Shown here: in pieces, positions 16,760 to 26,245 of the stretch | How the letters are laid out: each line of letters starts with the position of its first letter | Position numbering within the stretch: the stretch's first letter is position 1 | Made by a program: the position numbers and the translations under genes | The notes under the pieces: generated by a model | Database searches by the model: none | What the model was told of the DNA's origin: nothing | What the model saw: the letters and a program-made list of their open reading frames with translations, nothing else | Assembly: GCA_900546775.1 (NCBI GenBank) | Contig: UREM01000003.1 | Span: forward strand, 1 to 64,000 | Direction of reading: 5' to 3' | DNA length: 64,000 nucleotides | Source: an uncultured Collinsella sp. | GTDB lineage: Bacteria > Actinomycetota > Coriobacteriia > Coriobacteriales > Coriobacteriaceae

Positions 16760-17561
16760 AAGACTTCTCCAGTCAGAATTGAAGCATGTGAGCAAATGGG
16801 CGTACGCCTTAATCCTGGTAATTTATGCGTACATGGTGATATTGCAGCTTACTTCTTTCCCGATGTGGTTCTGTAGCCTCCGTGAGAACAGTTTCTTGGG
16901 TTTTTTCCCAGACCCGACGCTTCGGCTATCGGCGGAGGATGTCCTTCTATTTGGCAATGCAGAGGTTTTTCGCGGTCTGCTGTTCAACGTAGCCCCGTTG
17001 GCCCATGCATTGTTCTTTCCGTTCATCGCGGCTTGCATTGTGCCGCGCTTTGTCAGTTCGGGCTTTGTCGAGGAACCGTGGGGGTTGTCGGAGGCTCGGG
17101 GAGGGAAGCGTGTGTGCGCTATCGTTGCGCGAGTGGTGCTATCTTCTTTTGCCCTTTTGGGCGCGTTTGTCCTGTCGAGTGTCGTTTTGTACTGTCTTAA
17201 CTGTGCAATCGTTTCGGATGCTCAGCAGTATTTCAACCTGCATGTATTTTGCTATCGACTTGTTCTTGCTGCCGCTGCCTGCCTTGCATACGTGGTTTCT
17301 TGCGTAATCGTTGTTTCCTATTTTGGGTCCGGCTTCGGTCCGATTGGCATGCTGTTGCTTGTCAACGTCGTAGCGATCTACATACAGATCGGGGCCAATT
17401 CCATGCTTCCGCTTCCAGCCTCGATGCTCATGTGGATTTGCGGCGTGACCCCGTTGGGGAATGGTCAATGCATCTCGATTTTAATTGACTGCCTCATAAA
17501 CGTAGCAAGCGTTTTTATCATTTGCTTTACTGTCGACCGATTGCGGTCGAGATTTCTCTGA
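16743..17561 (+). CDS. Second ABC-2 type permease subunit
   Basis: 272 residues from ATG 16743, which has GGGGGTG at good spacing. Hydrophobic segments at about 20-45, 85-110, 128-155, 170-200, 205-230 and 240-265 indicate a six-span permease. With the preceding genes it forms a two-permease, one-ATPase exporter. Homology to a named transporter is not evident. Confidence 0.72.
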   Translation: MARQIKRLLQSELKHVSKWAYALILVIYAYMVILQLTSFPMWFCSLRENSFLGFFPDPTLRLSAEDVLLFGNAEVFRGLLFNVAPLAHALFFPFIAACIVPRFVSSGFVEEPWGLSEARGGKRVCAIVARVVLSSFALLGAFVLSSVVLYCLNCAIVSDAQQYFNLHVFCYRLVLAAAACLAYVVSCVIVVSYFGSGFGPIGMLLLVNVVAIYIQIGANSMLPLPASMLMWICGVTPLGNGQCISILIDCLINVASVFIICFTVDRLRSRFL

Positions 17562-17601
17562 TTGTTTGTGAGGGATAATCATACCGAGCATATCAAATAC
17601 A

Positions 17602-17635
17602 GGGGGGCGGGCGCCGTAGCTGGTGTCCGCCCCCC
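17602..17635. terminator. GC-rich hairpin between convergent genes
   Basis: GGGGGGCGG and CCGCCCCCC arms around 16 bases, between the exporter operon (+) and the amidotransferase-like gene (-). There is no T-run on either side. Confidence 0.4.
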
Positions 17636-17671
17636 CCGGCTTAGGAGGCTTTAACCTGAGTGGTTCGCGAG

Positions 17672-18481
17672 CTAGCGGGCCTGCTTTACCTTTGCCGCCG
17701 CCTCGACAAACGACTTCCACAGGTTAAAGTCGGTTTCGAGCGTCTTCCACGTGTACTCGGGATGCCATTGCACGCCTAGACAGAATGGTTGGCCTTCGAC
17801 CTCGATGCACTCGGGAACACCGTCGGTTGCCTTGGCGACCAAACGCGTGCTCTTACCCAGACGGTCGACGCAGCAGTGATGTGCCGAGTTGGTCTGGATC
17901 AGCCTGTGCCCGCCAAGCGCGCGCTCCAGCAGCGAGCCCGGCACGACCTCGACGGGATGTACGGGGTCGTTGAGCACGTGGGTATGGCGCCACTGCGTGC
18001 GGCCCTCGCGAGCGCCCAGGCTCGGCACGTCCATGCACAGGGTGCCGCCAGTGGCGACATTGAGCAACTGCGTGCCGCGGCAGGTGGTAAAGAGCGGCTT
18101 TTTGGCGCGGAGTACCTCGCCGACCAGCTTAAATTCAAAGCTATCGCGGATCTCACAGCACAGCGTGGGGTCGTAGGGTCGATCATCGCCCCAACGTTTG
18201 GGGTTGACATCCGGGCCGCCGGGAATAGCGATACCGTCGGCGATATCGACGTAATGGCGGATGACCTCAATGTCCTCGGTGATGGACATCTGCAGCGGCA
18301 GGCCGCCGGCGGCAAGGATGGCATCGACAAAGACACTTGCGATTTCCTCGTTGGGGGAGAGCGTCTCGCTCAAAAAGGGCTTCGCTTCTTCCCAGCGCGG
18401 TGCTACCAGGATAAGCGGGCGGTCGGCGGGGTCGACGTCGACGTGCGGGGTATAGGACGATGAGGTACGGGTTCCGATCAT
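17672..18481 (-). CDS. Gamma-glutamyl-gamma-aminobutyrate hydrolase-like class I amidotransferase
   Basis: 269 residues from ATG 18481; the frame extends to 18580 with an unlikely Arg/Ser-rich leader, so the start is uncertain. The class I glutamine amidotransferase triad is visible: nucleophile Cys in FTTCRGTQLLN and the His/Glu pair in VQWHPEYTW. The IPGGPDVNPKRWG segment is typical of PuuD-like hydrolases that cleave gamma-glutamyl amides. It follows a polar amino-acid importer on the same strand (105 bp gap), which fits gamma-glutamyl compound use. Confidence 0.8.
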   Translation of the reverse strand: MIGTRTSSSYTPHVDVDPADRPLILVAPRWEEAKPFLSETLSPNEEIASVFVDAILAAGGLPLQMSITEDIEVIRHYVDIADGIAIPGGPDVNPKRWGDDRPYDPTLCCEIRDSFEFKLVGEVLRAKKPLFTTCRGTQLLNVATGGTLCMDVPSLGAREGRTQWRHTHVLNDPVHPVEVVPGSLLERALGGHRLIQTNSAHHCCVDRLGKSTRLVAKATDGVPECIEVEGQPFCLGVQWHPEYTWKTLETDFNLWKSFVEAAAKVKQAR

Positions 18482-18585
18482 GGGCGTGGCTTTCGAATCC
18501 GGGTGGACATGGCGCAGGGGCGTGGCGGGACAGATGCGGCGCGGGACAGACGCTCCTGATGAATGTGCCCTGCGTGGCATTTGGG

Positions 18586-19350
<765 letters not shown>

Positions 19351-19386
19351 GGTGCTCGGCTCCTTATGACTCGAAATGGTAAATCG

Positions 19387-20220
19387 TTAGCGAATGATGG
19401 TCGCGCCGGTCTTGTGCGAAACGTAGACAGCGGCCTTGTTGATTGCGACGTTGATGAGGATGTAGATGACCGCGATGACCAGGTAGACCGACACGAGGGC
19501 GTCGTAGTTGGTAATGAGCACGCGGGCGTTTTGCATAAGGTCGGGGTAGCTCACCACGTAGGCGACGGTGGTGTCTTTGACGACGACCACAAGCTGCGAA
19601 ATCAACGACGGAATAATAAATCGAATAGCCTGCGGCAGCACGATTTTAAAGGTGATTTTAGCCTTGGAGAGACCGAGCGCCTGGGCGGCCTCGACCTGGC
19701 CGCGCGGCACGGCGTTTACGCCGGCACGGAAGATCTCGGCAAGTACGCCGGCTGCAGCGAGCGCGACGGGAAGCGTGAGCATCCAAAACGACGGCAGCGC
19801 GATCTTGTACTGGGGCAGCACCAAAAAGAAGAAGTAGATGAACAGCAGGCTCGGCACGCCGCGGAAGAAATCGGTAAGCACGCGGCAGGCCAGCTGCAGC
19901 GGCTTAATGTCGCTCGTGCGGCCGAGCATAAGGGCCAAGCCCAGCACCAGCGCGATGGCGCCGGCGGTGAGTGCGACCTTAACGGTGCCCTCAAAGCCAG
20001 CAAGCAAAAACTTCCAGGTGGTGAGGTGCGTAAAGAAATACCAATAGTGGACCGAAAGCTGACCGGTCACATAAAAGCGCTGCAACACGAGGGCAACGAG
20101 TGCGGCGACGGCGACAAGCGAGATGGCGGTGCCGATGCGAATCTTGGCGCGCATCTTGGGGCCGGGAGCCTCGTAGAGCGCATCGCGCATGGTAAGTGCA
20201 GGGGAGGAATGTTTGCTCAT
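19387..20220 (-). CDS. Amino-acid ABC transporter permease
   Basis: 277 residues with five or six membrane spans and the HisM/GlnP-family EAA loop near EIFRAGVNAVPRGQVEAAQALG. It overlaps the second permease by 4 bp, so the two are coupled and probably form a heterodimeric channel. Confidence 0.92.
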   Translation of the reverse strand: MSKHSSPALTMRDALYEAPGPKMRAKIRIGTAISLVAVAALVALVLQRFYVTGQLSVHYWYFFTHLTTWKFLLAGFEGTVKVALTAGAIALVLGLALMLGRTSDIKPLQLACRVLTDFFRGVPSLLFIYFFFLVLPQYKIALPSFWMLTLPVALAAAGVLAEIFRAGVNAVPRGQVEAAQALGLSKAKITFKIVLPQAIRFIIPSLISQLVVVVKDTTVAYVVSYPDLMQNARVLITNYDALVSVYLVIAVIYILINVAINKAAVYVSHKTGATIIR

Positions 20221-20876
20221 CGGAGGATCCTCACCTTCTTATCGATGTAGTTGCCAATGTGGCTCACCACAAAGGCCGTGCCCAGGTAGCCGAGCGCCGA
20301 GATAAAGAACGCGGCGACGCCGCCGAGCGAGCGCGTGTTGATGTAGCCCACCACGCCGGTGAGCTCCTGCGGCTTAAGCGGCACCTGACTGCCGAGCGCG
20401 GTGGTGAGCATGACGGCGATAAAGAGGTTGGTCATGGGCAGCACGCTCGAACGCAGCGCCTGCGGAATCACGATCTTGGCGAGGATACGGCTGAAGCTCA
20501 TGCCCAGCGAGCGGGCGGCTTCCACCTGGCCGACACCGACGGTGTTGATGCCGCTCATAAAGTTCTCGGAGCCAAAGGCAGAACCCAAGAGCACTGTGGC
20601 GACGATGACGCAGGTGCGGTAGGGCAGGACGACCTTGAGCGGCGGCAGCGCATAGACGACGATGATGAGTAGCGCGATGCCGGGGATGTTACGGAAGACC
20701 TGGACATACAGGTCGCCAAAGACGCGCAGCGGCTTGAGCGGCGACACGCGCATCACGGTGACAGCGACGGCCAGCACCATGGCGATGGCAAACGACTCAA
20801 GCGTCATGCCCCAGGTTGCTAGCAGGGCGTCGATATAGTTCTGGCCATAGAGCGACCAGAGCTCGGAGAGACTCAT
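20217..20876 (-). CDS. Amino-acid ABC transporter permease
   Basis: 219 residues, the typical size of a GlnP/HisQ permease. The EAA loop reads NFMSGINTVGVGQVEAARSLG. It lies downstream of the binding-protein gene, separated by a hairpin that may lower its expression relative to that gene. Confidence 0.92.
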   Translation of the reverse strand: MSLSELWSLYGQNYIDALLATWGMTLESFAIAMVLAVAVTVMRVSPLKPLRVFGDLYVQVFRNIPGIALLIIVVYALPPLKVVLPYRTCVIVATVLLGSAFGSENFMSGINTVGVGQVEAARSLGMSFSRILAKIVIPQALRSSVLPMTNLFIAVMLTTALGSQVPLKPQELTGVVGYINTRSLGGVAAFFISALGYLGTAFVVSHIGNYIDKKVRILR

Positions 20877-20900
20877 GCGGACCTCCCGCCGATAAGGAAA

Positions 20901-20926
20901 GGGGCTCCCGTGTGTACGGAAGCCCC
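20901..20926 (-). terminator. Intra-operon hairpin after the binding-protein gene
   Basis: GGGGCT.CCGT / ACGGAAGCCCC arms, on the minus strand followed by CTTTCCTTAT. A leaky terminator or processing stop here would give excess binding protein over permease, a common arrangement. Confidence 0.6.
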
Positions 20927-21014
20927 GACAACTCAGTGAGGAAACAGTTTAGCGCAATAAAGCGCATCGTGCGTTTCCGTATGGTTTCGTAGCGGCCGTT
21001 ACTAGGCGTATTAC

Positions 21015-22010
21015 CTAGGCGCCGATCTCGGGTAGCTCGGGAACATTGGTGTCGCCCGTACGGTCGCCGATGCAGATCTGCCACAGCTCGGTCCAGGTGC
21101 CGTCGTCCTCGATCTTCTTAAGGAAGTCGTTGACAAAGGCGACGCCGTCGGAATCGAGCGGCAGGCCGATGCCGTAGGGCTCTTTGCTGCCGAAGGGCTT
21201 GCCGGCGATCTTGTACTTACCGGGTTCGCGGACCAGGGCGCTCTGCTGCATGTTGTTATCGATGACGTAGGCGTCAACGCGGCCCTGCTGGAGTGCCTGG
21301 CGGGCCTCCTCGTCGGTTTTGAACTCCTGCTGGCTGGCCTTGGGGGCAAACTCCTCCAGGATGGCGGGGCCGTTGGAGCCGGACTGGACGGCGACGTTCT
21401 TGTCGGCCAGGTCGTCGACGCTCTTGATGTCGTCGTTGTCGGCGAGCACCAGGATGGCCTGCTGGGTGTAGTAGTAGGGACCGGCGAAGGAGACGAGCTT
21501 CTTGCGCTCGTCAGTGATGGTGTAGGTGGCAAAGACAGCGTCGACCTGGCCGTTCTGCAGGACGGACTCGCGCGTGTCCGAGGTCACCTGGGTGATCTCG
21601 ACCTTGTTCTCGCCCAGAATGTAGTTGGACAGGAGCTGCGCGATGCCGGCATCGAAGCCGCGGGTCTGACCGTCTTTCTCGTTGAGGAGGGAGAAGAGCA
21701 TGGAGGTCTGAACGCCACCAATCTTAAAGACGCCGGCGTCCTTGACGGCCGTGGCCCAGGTGCTGGCGGCGATGGCATCGTCATCGGCCTTGGGGCCGTC
21801 GTTGACGAGCTTGTCGAATGCCTTAGCGTCGAGTGTGGTGGAAGCCTCGGTATCATTGGAGCTCTTGGAAGAGCCGGCGGCGGAACCCTTGTCGGCCTCG
21901 GCGCTGGTGTCGGAGCAGCCGGCAAGACCAAGGCCGGCGACGGTTGCGAAGGTGGCGGCAACGAAGCCGCGGCGGTCGAGAACGACCTGCTGGGAGAGGT
22001 TCTTGCTCAT
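21015..22010 (-). CDS. Amino-acid ABC transporter substrate-binding lipoprotein
   Basis: 331 residues. The N-terminus carries a twin-arginine-like motif (DRRGFV), a hydrophobic stretch and a lipobox LAGC, so it is probably a Tat-exported lipoprotein. A Ser/Asp/Ala-rich linker precedes a type II periplasmic-binding fold with the glutamate/glutamine-binding signature RGFDAGIAQLLSNYILG. It delivers substrate to the importer downstream. First gene of the operon. Confidence 0.9.
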   Translation of the reverse strand: MSKNLSQQVVLDRRGFVAATFATVAGLGLAGCSDTSAEADKGSAAGSSKSSNDTEASTTLDAKAFDKLVNDGPKADDDAIAASTWATAVKDAGVFKIGGVQTSMLFSLLNEKDGQTRGFDAGIAQLLSNYILGENKVEITQVTSDTRESVLQNGQVDAVFATYTITDERKKLVSFAGPYYYTQQAILVLADNDDIKSVDDLADKNVAVQSGSNGPAILEEFAPKASQQEFKTDEEARQALQQGRVDAYVIDNNMQQSALVREPGKYKIAGKPFGSKEPYGIGLPLDSDGVAFVNDFLKKIEDDGTWTELWQICIGDRTGDTNVPELPEIGA

Positions 22011-22125
22011 GGTAGAACACCTTTCTCAATAAAATCCCTAGCGGTTGAGTAGAGTTATACCCTATCGCGCTCAAATGGGTCAACACGAAATAACTCAGAA
22101 ACATACTTACCTTATGGGTTATTCT

Positions 22126-22160
22126 ACCTACCAAAAAAGGACAGGTCTATTTTGGTAGGT
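22126..22160. repeat. Palindromic repeat R3 (GGACAGG core)
   Basis: ACCTACCAAAA and TTTTGGTAGGT arms around AAGGACAGGTCTA, upstream of the binding-protein gene. Same layout as R2. Confidence 0.8.
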
Positions 22161-22234
22161 TTTATCTGGGAAAACGTCGGTTATTGCTGCTGAGACGGCG
22201 TTTCGCGGACGGGGTGGTCGCTCGCGGCGGTCGC

Positions 22235-22318
22235 TATAATGGCGGCAGCGCGACGCATATATAAGTATGGAGATCGCGTATGAACGGCTATTCGTTTTTC
22301 GCGCCGACCGTGACCTAA
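22235..22318 (+). pseudogene. Possible 12-codon gene start remnant behind an intact promoter
   Basis: A perfect TATAAT (22235-22240) is followed by GGAG and ATG 22280, then the frame MNGYSFFAPTVT and a stop at 22316. The peptide resembles the extreme N-terminus of iron-containing alcohol dehydrogenases (MNxxxFxxPT). Repeat R4 starts exactly at its end. I read it as a gene beheaded by deletion at the repeat; a leader peptide is the alternative. Confidence 0.35.
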
Positions 22319-22356
22319 AACCACCAAAAAGGGGACAGGCACCTTTGTGGTGGTTT
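22318..22356. repeat. Palindromic repeat R4 (GGGGACAGG core)
   Basis: AAACCACCAAAAA and TTTGTGGTGGTTT arms around GGGGACAGGCACC. Its core and right arm are nearly identical to R5 at 43419. Confidence 0.8.
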
Positions 22357-22388
22357 GGGCTGGTACGGCGGCCGGTCTCGTTGTTTTG

Positions 22389-22443
22389 TCTCAATCTGTA
22401 ACATCTAGACGAGGAAATGGGTTCTTACTGTTACAGATCGAGA
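22389..22443. repeat. 55-bp palindrome, CTGTAACA arms (copy 1)
   Basis: TCTCAATCTGTAACA (22389-22403) pairs with TGTTACAGATCGAGA (22429-22443). It forms an inverted twin with the next palindrome. Confidence 0.75.
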
Positions 22444-22468
22444 TCTTATCCTTAGGGGGATTTGAATG

Positions 22469-22523
22469 TCTCGATCTGTAACAGTTAGGCGGGAATTTGG
22501 GCCATAGATGTTACAGATTGAGA
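22469..22523. repeat. 55-bp palindrome, CTGTAACA arms (copy 2, inverted)
   Basis: TCTCGATCTGTAACA (22469-22483) pairs with TGTTACAGATTGAGA (22509-22523). Its left arm is the complement of the right arm of copy 1 and vice versa, so 22389-22523 is itself one large inverted repeat. It lies in the non-coding 22011-22579 stretch between divergent ends. Confidence 0.75.
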
Positions 22524-22543
22524 TAATCGCGTCGCGAAAATAT

Positions 22544-22578
22544 AAACCTCCGCAGGGGTGCTTCCCTTGCGGAGGTTT
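22544..22578 (-). terminator. Terminator of dxs
   Basis: AACCTCCGCA and TGCGGAGGTT arms start next to the dxs stop codon; on the minus strand the stem is followed by TATATTTT. Confidence 0.85.
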
Positions 22579-22579
22579 T

Positions 22580-24361
22580 TTACTCGTTGAGTAGCCTTAC
22601 GGCTTCGGCGGCCATGTTCTCGACCGTCATGCCGTTCTGAGCGAGCAGCTCGTTGGGGTCGTAGCGGTCGGGGAAGCCCTTGGCGATGCCGAAGGTGCGC
22701 GTGCGCAACGGCGTGCATGCCAGATAACATGCCACGCGCTCGCCCCAGCCGCCGTCCAAGATACCGTCCTCGAGGGTGACGACAACGCGATGCTCGGCGG
22801 CAAGGCTGTCGAGGAACTCGCGGTCGAGCTCAGTTGCATAGCGCGGGTTGACGAGTGTGGCCTCGATACCGTACTCGGCGGCCAAGCGGTTTGTCACGCG
22901 CTCGCCCAGCTCAAAGAAATCGCCAAGCGCGAGCACGGCCACGTCGCGTCCCTGGCGTACCACGTTGTAGCGAACGACGCTATAGTCGGTGTCTTCGGCG
23001 GGCGCAAGATCGGGGCGGCTTACCAAGCCAATGCCCGGCACGCGAATCGCCACGGGATGCTCGCGGTGGTCGAGCGACCAGCTCAGCATGGACAGGTATT
23101 CCTCCATGCAGGCAGGTGCAAGGTAGTGCATGTTGGGAAGTCCGCCCAGCATGGAAATATCGAAGAACGAGAGGTGCGTCTCGGACGTGGTGCCAAAGAT
23201 CGACGCGCCAAACACCAAGATGGTTGCGGGGGCGTCGTTGAGGCACAGGTCGTGCCACAGTTCGTCGTAGGCGCGCTGCAAAAACGTGCCGTACACACCA
23301 AAGACTGGCTTGGCGCCCGAGCGCGCAAGCGCGGTGGCAAAGGTCACGGCGTGTTCCTCGGCAATGCCCACGTCGACAAACTGCTTGCCTGCCGCGGCGC
23401 GAAGCTCGGGTGTAAAGCCCATGATGTAGGGCGTGGCGGCCGTGATGCCCACGACCTGCTGATCGTGCTCGATGGCGGCGCTGAGCGCCTCGCCCGTAAT
23501 GTCGGCATAGGTGCGCGGCGCAGGCTCGCTCGGATGGCCCGGGCAGAGCTTGCGGCCGGTCGCCATGTCAAAGGGGCCTACGTGATGCCAACGCTCGGGA
23601 TCGCTCTGGGCCGGCTCAAAGCCCTTGCCCTTGGCGGTGGAGACGTGCAGCACGATGGGATGATCGATATCGCGCAGTTCCTGCAGCGCGTCGACGAGGG
23701 CCAACACATCGTTACCGGCGTCCAGATAGCGGTAGTCGAGCCCCATCGCGCGGAAAACGTTGCGCTCACAGGTGCCGTTGCTGGCGCGTAGCTCGGCCAG
23801 ATTGCGATACAGGCCACCGTGGTTTTCGGCGATGGACTGGTCGTTATCGTTGACGATGATGATCAGGTTGCTGTCGAGATCGGCGGCATTGTTGAAGCCC
23901 TCAAACGCCAAGCCGCCCGAAAGCGAGCCGTCGCCAATGATGGTGATGACGTTGTACGCATCGCCCGCCAGGTCACGAGCGTGCGCCAGGCCGCAGCCCA
24001 GGCTCACCGACGTGGAGGTATGGCCCATGGCGAACAGGTCGTGCTCGGACTCGTCGGGATTGGCAAAGCCAGAAGCCTCACCATAACGCTCCGGATCGAT
24101 ATAAGTGTACGCGCGCCCCGTCAGCGCCTTGTGGGCGTAGGTCTGGTGCGAAACGTCAAAGACAATCTTGTCGATGGGGGAGTTAAACACACGATGAAGC
24201 GCAACCGTGAGCTCAACGACGCCCAGGTTGGGGGCAACGTGCCCGCCGACGGCGGCGGAGCTTTCGAGGATTGCCTGGCGGATCTCGCCGCAGAGCAGCG
24301 GAAGCTCGGCGCGGTCGAGAGCCTTGACGTCCTCGGGCGTTGTCGTTTGCGTAAGCAGCAT
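22580..24361 (-). CDS. dxs: 1-deoxy-D-xylulose-5-phosphate synthase
   Basis: 593 residues, slightly short for the family. Dxs condenses pyruvate and glyceraldehyde 3-phosphate with thiamine diphosphate, the first MEP-pathway step to isoprenoids. Visible motifs: GHVAPNLGVVELTVALH, SVSLGCGLAHARD, the ThDP site GDGSLSGGLAFEGFNNA, and the transketolase-like central and C-terminal domains (GIAEEHAVTFATALARSG). Monocistronic with its own terminator. The annotated ATG lies close to the true N-terminus. Confidence 0.94.
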   Translation of the reverse strand: MLLTQTTTPEDVKALDRAELPLLCGEIRQAILESSAAVGGHVAPNLGVVELTVALHRVFNSPIDKIVFDVSHQTYAHKALTGRAYTYIDPERYGEASGFANPDESEHDLFAMGHTSTSVSLGCGLAHARDLAGDAYNVITIIGDGSLSGGLAFEGFNNAADLDSNLIIIVNDNDQSIAENHGGLYRNLAELRASNGTCERNVFRAMGLDYRYLDAGNDVLALVDALQELRDIDHPIVLHVSTAKGKGFEPAQSDPERWHHVGPFDMATGRKLCPGHPSEPAPRTYADITGEALSAAIEHDQQVVGITAATPYIMGFTPELRAAAGKQFVDVGIAEEHAVTFATALARSGAKPVFGVYGTFLQRAYDELWHDLCLNDAPATILVFGASIFGTTSETHLSFFDISMLGGLPNMHYLAPACMEEYLSMLSWSLDHREHPVAIRVPGIGLVSRPDLAPAEDTDYSVVRYNVVRQGRDVAVLALGDFFELGERVTNRLAAEYGIEATLVNPRYATELDREFLDSLAAEHRVVVTLEDGILDGGWGERVACYLACTPLRTRTFGIAKGFPDRYDPNELLAQNGMTVENMAAEAVRLLNE

Positions 24362-24589
24362 CGTTGTGGGTTACTCCATGCGAATCGAGCGCCGGCGCTC
24401 CCTCGGCCGGCACAATTGCACAAGACAGTCTCGCACATTTTGGCGTTTGATATGTGACGGCGGCGCGGTAATTCGCCAACTGGCGGGGCAAAACGTTTTG
24501 TCCGATGCCATACTGATATGTTCCATGATGTTTTTATCGATTGTGCACAGGCCGTGGCTTGTCGCCGGGAGTCGCTGGAAGGAGACAGC

Positions 24590-25147
24590 ATGTCCGATGT
24601 CGCTCGTGCCGAGAAAATCGCGTGCGAAGTAGACCATGCTGCCCGTCAACTGGCACAGGCGGGCCGTCTGGACCTGACGCGCGAGTTTATCCAGCATGGC
24701 GACGTGACGGTGTATACGCATGTGACCTCGGTGGCGCGGGCAAGTCTGTCCTTTGCCGAGTGCTTGGGCCGTGCTGGCATTTCGGTCGACCGTGCCTCGC
24801 TGTTGCGCGGGGCCCTGCTGCACGATTACTTTCTCTATGATTGGCACGACCCCGATCCGAGCCATCGACTGCACGGATTTCGGCATCCATTTTTTGCCCT
24901 GGCGCGTGCCGAGGAAGATTTTGAGCTGACGCCGCGCGAGCGGAATATCATCGTGCGCCATATGTTTCCGCTGGTACCGGTTCCACCGACGTGTCGCGAG
25001 GCATGGATTGTGTGCCTGGCCGATAAATGGTGCGCTCTGTGCGAGACGGTCGCCGGCCGTCTGCCGCGCAAAGGCGGCGCGAACGATTTGAACGAGGGCA
25101 CGAGTGACGGTTCGAGCAAAGATTCGAGCGAGAAGAGGAGAGGGTAG
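24590..25147 (+). CDS. HD-domain hydrolase
   Basis: 185 residues from ATG 24590 after GGAAGGAGA; the upstream extension to 24518 is unlikely. His/Asp metal-binding positions lie in THVTSVA, LLHDYFLYDWHD and RHPFFALARA, with a later CLADKWCAL. This is a small HD phosphohydrolase of unknown substrate (possible nucleotides). The tail is Ser/Asn-rich and ends 4 bp before the next gene. Confidence 0.75.
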   Translation: MSDVARAEKIACEVDHAARQLAQAGRLDLTREFIQHGDVTVYTHVTSVARASLSFAECLGRAGISVDRASLLRGALLHDYFLYDWHDPDPSHRLHGFRHPFFALARAEEDFELTPRERNIIVRHMFPLVPVPPTCREAWIVCLADKWCALCETVAGRLPRKGGANDLNEGTSDGSSKDSSEKRRG

Positions 25148-25150
25148 ACG

Positions 25151-26171
25151 GTGGAAACCGCGATCGACATGGCATTTGACGGCGCGACGCTTGCCGCCTG
25201 TCCGCTCTCGGCGCTGATGCTCTCGTTTGCCTTCTACGGTTTTTGCGGCTGGGTGTGGGAGTCGACAGTCTGCGCCATGCTCAACCACGGACGCTTTGCC
25301 AACAGCGGTTTTTTTGCTGGGGCCGTGTTGTCCTATCTATGGTGTGGGCGGCATAGCCTGCTGGCTTTTGCTGCGCGGGATTCCGGATGCCTCGAGCCAG
25401 TTTGTTGCCGCGGCGCTCGTATGCAGCGTGATTGAGTACGGCGTAGGCGTTTTGTTGGAAAAAACAACAGGTGCGCGCTTTTGGGATTACTCGCACCTGC
25501 CGTTTAACCTGCACGGACGCATCTGTTTGTACTGGGCCTGCGCGTTTGGCTTGGGCGCGTTGTGCATTTGCCGTTTAGTGGAGCCGGCATTGCTGGGGTT
25601 GCTTGGCCATCTGCCGGTGCTGATTGTGCGGTTGTCCGCCTTTATCGTCGCGGTCGCGATGATGGTTGACGCGGTGTGCTCGTTGGCGAGCTGGCGGCGT
25701 CTGTCCGATCAGCTGGAGCGCGTGCGCGCCGACCTTGCCGACCGCATCAACGAGTCGCTTGCCGATGCCTCGGACTCAATGCTCGAGCGCATTCCCGAAT
25801 CGACGATTGACTCGGTGACACAGACGCACATCCGCAGCCGTGCCGTTAACGCGTGGCTGGCCGAGCTGGGTGACGCCGCGCTCGATGCCCTGCGCGAGAA
25901 GGCTTCGATGCCGACGTTTATCGCGGATGGTGCTCGCGGCCTGGCACTCGCTGCCCGCCGCGTGGCCGATGCCGCGCCGAGCATGCCGCGTCCGTCACTC
26001 AGTCGTCGCCTTGCCGGCAAGCGCATGAGCCGTCCGGTGCCGAGCGTGTCGCTCAGCCGTCGCGACCTGCGCTTCTTTAATGCCTTCCCGCGCTTGCGCA
26101 TCAACCGCTACGAGGGCGTCATCCGAGCCACCGACCTTCGCGACCGAGCCCGCGAGCTGTTCCGCCGCTAG
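25151..26171 (+). pseudogene. Putative ABC-transporter permease (CmpB-like), frameshifted
   Basis: GTG 25151 opens a frame with the family start LSFAFYGFCGWVWE and ANSGFF, but it ends at 25435. The rest of the family pattern, LLGPCCPIYGVGG, EYGVGVLLE and RFWDYSHLPFNLHGRICL, continues in another frame to 26171. The switch is at a run of seven T (25309-25315); one T fewer joins the halves to NSGFLLGPCCPIYG, the expected sequence. Five or six spans and a long basic C-terminal tail (from about residue 180) follow. Either a genuine frameshift, a slippery tract, or a sequencing error. Confidence 0.8.
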
Positions 26172-26207
26172 CCGGGACGGGCGTGTTTGCGGCTTCCTTG
26201 CTCGCGT

Positions 26208-26245
26208 ATTTCCCGTTCGTTTCGCGCCCGTTGCCGCGCCGTTTC
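26208..26245. promoter_or_regulatory. GlnR-like four-box array upstream of amt
   Basis: Pentamers ATTTC, GTTTC, GTTGC and GTTTC start at 26208, 26219, 26230 and 26241, exactly 11 bp apart; on the other strand they read GAAAC-n6-GCAAC-n6-GAAAC-n6-GAAAT. Actinobacterial GlnR sites are alternating GTNAC/GAAAC boxes with 6-bp gaps upstream of nitrogen genes. A further GTTTCC lies at 26261. Position before amt fits; the identity of the binding protein is inferred. Confidence 0.45.

Noticed and set aside
18482-18580. Longer N-terminus for the amidotransferase-like protein
   Set aside because: The extra 33 residues are Arg/Ser/Pro-rich and unlike the family, although the ribosome site at 18481 is weak, so this is not certain.
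22389-22523. CRISPR array
   Set aside because: There are only two palindromes, in opposite orientation, with no regular unique spacers and no cas genes.
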